NCBI GenBank assembly: GCA_051648365.1
Contig: JBOFEZ010000062.1
Coordinates: 30,470-94,469, forward strand
From: JAGNZR01 sp051648365
GTDB taxonomy: Bacteria; Fusobacteriota; Fusobacteriia; Fusobacteriales; Fusobacteriaceae
Direction of reading: 5' to 3'
DNA length: 64,000 bases
Below the pieces are notes generated by a model that was given only the letters and a program-made list of their open reading frames with translations, made no database searches and had not been told where the DNA came from. The position numbers and the translations under genes are program-made. The number at the start of each line of letters is the position of its first letter. Position 1 is the first letter of the stretch. Of the stretch, positions 62,754-64,000 are shown piece after piece.

Positions 62754-63383
62754 ATGGTGAAAAATACGATAATGATTTTCTTTTTTTTCATAAATCTTTT
62801 AATCTTTGGAGATGTTAGAGATGGAGAAGGCCTTTTTTCTCCTGAAGAAAAAAAAGAGATAGAAAAGGAACTTGTTAAAATAGAGAATGCTAAAAAAATA
62901 AGAATTATTTTAAATACCCTTCCTTATGGAGAGGGGTTTGTAGTGGATAATCCTGTACGTACAATAATTATAAATATTGGGAAAAGTGAAGATGGAAATC
63001 TGAAAATAGAGAACAATTTTTCTAGAGATTTGACAATGGAAGAAAATGAAGATGAACTTAATGGAATTTCTGATTCTTTGGCTCAATATGTAGAAAAAGA
63101 TGAGATGGCAAAATATTCTATAGAATATCTCCGAGAAGTCGATAAAATTTTAAGTGATGAATCAAAGGGAAAAAAAGAAGGTTTAAGTGAGTTGTTATAT
63201 CAAAATAGATGGTTTTTTATAAAAATATCAGTTTTAATATTGACAATTTTCAATATTCTAGTTAGAATAAAACATGTTTCTATTGAAAAACAGAAAAGAT
63301 ATGAAAAAAAGTTAGAAAAAGAAAAAATTCGTCGAGAAGAGATGAAGGTTCTTATGGAAAAAAGAAAACATAAAACAAATTAA
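62754..63383 (+). CDS. TPM-domain-like membrane protein
   Basis: 209 residues with an N-terminal signal sequence (about 4-18), an extracytoplasmic domain, a transmembrane helix (about 153-171) and a very basic/acidic coiled C-terminal tail inside the cell. The segment RDGEGLFSPEEKKEIEKEL resembles the opening of TPM-domain proteins (Psb32/YgcG-like), but the domain is short and the match is weak. GGAGG precedes the ATG. It starts one base after the Nif3 gene and is followed directly by rnpB. Confidence 0.65.
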   Translation: MVKNTIMIFFFFINLLIFGDVRDGEGLFSPEEKKEIEKELVKIENAKKIRIILNTLPYGEGFVVDNPVRTIIINIGKSEDGNLKIENNFSRDLTMEENEDELNGISDSLAQYVEKDEMAKYSIEYLREVDKILSDESKGKKEGLSELLYQNRWFFIKISVLILTIFNILVRIKHVSIEKQKRYEKKLEKEKIRREEMKVLMEKRKHKTN

Positions 63384-63389
63384 AATTTA

Positions 63390-63727
63390 AACAGGTATCA
63401 GAGTTGATTGCTGTTCAAGAAATTGAAGAGAGGAAAGTCCGGGCTCCGTAGAGCAAGAGGGCAGTTAATGACTGCTAAGGGAAACCTTAAGGAAAGTGCC
63501 ACAGAAAATAGACCGCCTTCGGGTAAGGGTGAAAAGGTGGTGTAAGAGACCACCAGTTTCTTAGGAGACTAAGGAAGCTTGGTAAACCCCCTTTGGAGCA
63601 AGATAAAATAGGAGAGGTAAAGGGTTGCTCGCCCATCTCTCAGGGTAAATCGCTTGAAGCTATAAGCAATTATAGCTCTAGATAAATAATCAACAGATAC
63701 AGAACCCGGCTTATTTGATGCCTGTTA
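63390..63727 (+). ncRNA. rnpB: RNase P RNA, bacterial type A
   Basis: Catalytic RNA that matures tRNA 5' ends. P1 pairs AACAGGTATCA at the 5' end with GATGCCTGTT at the 3' end. Conserved core elements are GAGGAAAGTCCGGGCTCC, ACAGAAAATAGACCGCC, GGTAAGGGTGAAAAGGTG and the 3' ACAGAACCCGGCTTA. About 338 bases, the usual size. Ends are set from P1 and may be off by a few bases. Confidence 0.96.
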
Positions 63728-63746
63728 AAAATTTTTAAAAAAACTA

Positions 63747-63775
63747 TTGACGAGAAAAGATATTTATGATATTAT
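63747..63775 (+). promoter_or_regulatory. Ribosomal RNA operon promoter
   Basis: TTGACG (63747-63752), 17 bases, TATTAT (63770-63775), only 20 bases after rnpB and about 190 before 16S rRNA. Confidence 0.75.
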
Positions 63776-63781
63776 TTATTT

Positions 63782-63961
63782 TGTCCACGACGAAAAGCGT
63801 GAACGAAGGAAAAGGACATTAACAACAGAATAGAGAAGTAATCTAATAAATCTTTGAACGTATTAGTTCAGAAAATTCTCAGTAATGAGACGTCATTGAG
63901 ACAGTGACGTAAAACAAAGGTGTAAATTAATTAGAAACAGTTTAACTGTAGCTATAGAGAT
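63782..63961 (+). other. rRNA leader with several hairpins
   Basis: The transcribed leader of the rRNA operon. It holds at least four small perfect inverted repeats: TGTCC/GGACA enclosing CACG/CGTG (63782-63818), TGAAC/GTTCA (63855-63870), TCTCA/TGAGA with a GTAA tetraloop (63877-63890), ACGTCA/TGACGT (63890-63910) and ACAGT/ACTGT (63937-63949). No clear boxA was found. Confidence 0.65.

Positions 63962-64000
<39 letters not shown>

Noticed and set aside
3..63383. tRNA genes between protein genes
   Set aside because: No intergenic stretch shows a tRNA cloverleaf or the T-loop GGTTCRANYCC consensus.

Overview
The window is AT-rich, dense in genes, and almost entirely on the + strand. It looks like chromosomal DNA of a Fusobacteriota member, probably Fusobacteriaceae (Fusobacterium/Cetobacterium/Ilyobacter-like). 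The evidence is indirect. It has a complete-looking lipid A block using LpxI (lpxC-fabZ-lpxA-lpxI-lpxB-msbA, then lpxK), so the cell is diderm. It also carries genes more typical of Firmicutes: RNase J, HrcA/CIRCE, RbgA (YlqF), RibU with an ECF module, PcrA, and many TTG/GTG starts behind strong Shine-Dalgarno sequences. I see no insertion sequence, phage gene, CRISPR array or disrupted gene. The species is inferred, not shown.

Layout. 1-2.7 kb: the tail of a CDF metal transporter and pcrA. 2.7-9.8 kb: the lipid A operon with msbA, followed by rph and rdgB and closed by a terminator. 9.8-14.7 kb: hslU and smc. 14.7-20.3 kb: lpxK, an unknown protein, an EIIA PTS protein, nadD, a Cof-type HAD phosphatase, a YjeM-like permease and a small secreted FMN-binding protein. 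20.3-21.9 kb: a convergent AbgT-family transporter with a strong promoter and a 28-bp perfect palindrome at its start site. 22-26.8 kb: ptsI, ptsH, ispH and six-domain ribosomal protein S1. 26.9-31 kb: DUF445, ruvB, an Rrf2 regulator, rsmE and mtaB. 31-36.2 kb: a LytR_C-domain membrane protein, an MreD-like protein, mrdA (PBP2) and RNase J. 36.2-44.7 kb: yhbY, a PAP2-like protein, dxs, an HD-domain protein, tlyA, a Ctp protease, rsmI, rbgA, nadE and a small membrane protein.

44.8-49.6 kb is the hrcA-grpE-dnaK-dnaJ heat-shock operon behind a consensus promoter and a perfect CIRCE. 49.6-52.9 kb is an FMN riboswitch followed by ribU and a whole ECF energizing module (two ATPases and EcfT). 52.9-54.2 kb is a two-gene minus-strand unit (an unknown winged-helix-like protein and a histidine phosphatase). 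54.5-57.8 kb holds an NtrC-type activator with an atypical receiver and a SurA/PpiD-type chaperone. 57.9-63.4 kb is the dnaG-rpoD block, followed by a second, strongly diverged sigma-70-like protein, a Nif3-family protein and a TPM-like membrane protein. The window ends with RNase P RNA, an rRNA promoter, a hairpin-rich leader and the first ~39 bases of 16S rRNA.

Most of the window is housekeeping: envelope lipid A, isoprenoids (dxs, ispH), NAD synthesis, RNA modification and decay, protein folding and PTS phosphotransfer. Many neighbouring genes overlap by 1 to 14 bases, suggesting translational coupling. The best candidates for something not yet described are the sigma-like protein at 61182-61964, which keeps core-binding region 2 but lacks the promoter-melting aromatic residues, the operator-like palindrome at the AbgT promoter, the LytR_C/MreD-like pair ahead of PBP2, and the hairpin array in the rRNA leader. 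Stretches over 300 bases without a protein gene are 21834-22178 and 54190-54553 (promoter regions) and the end of the window (RNA genes).
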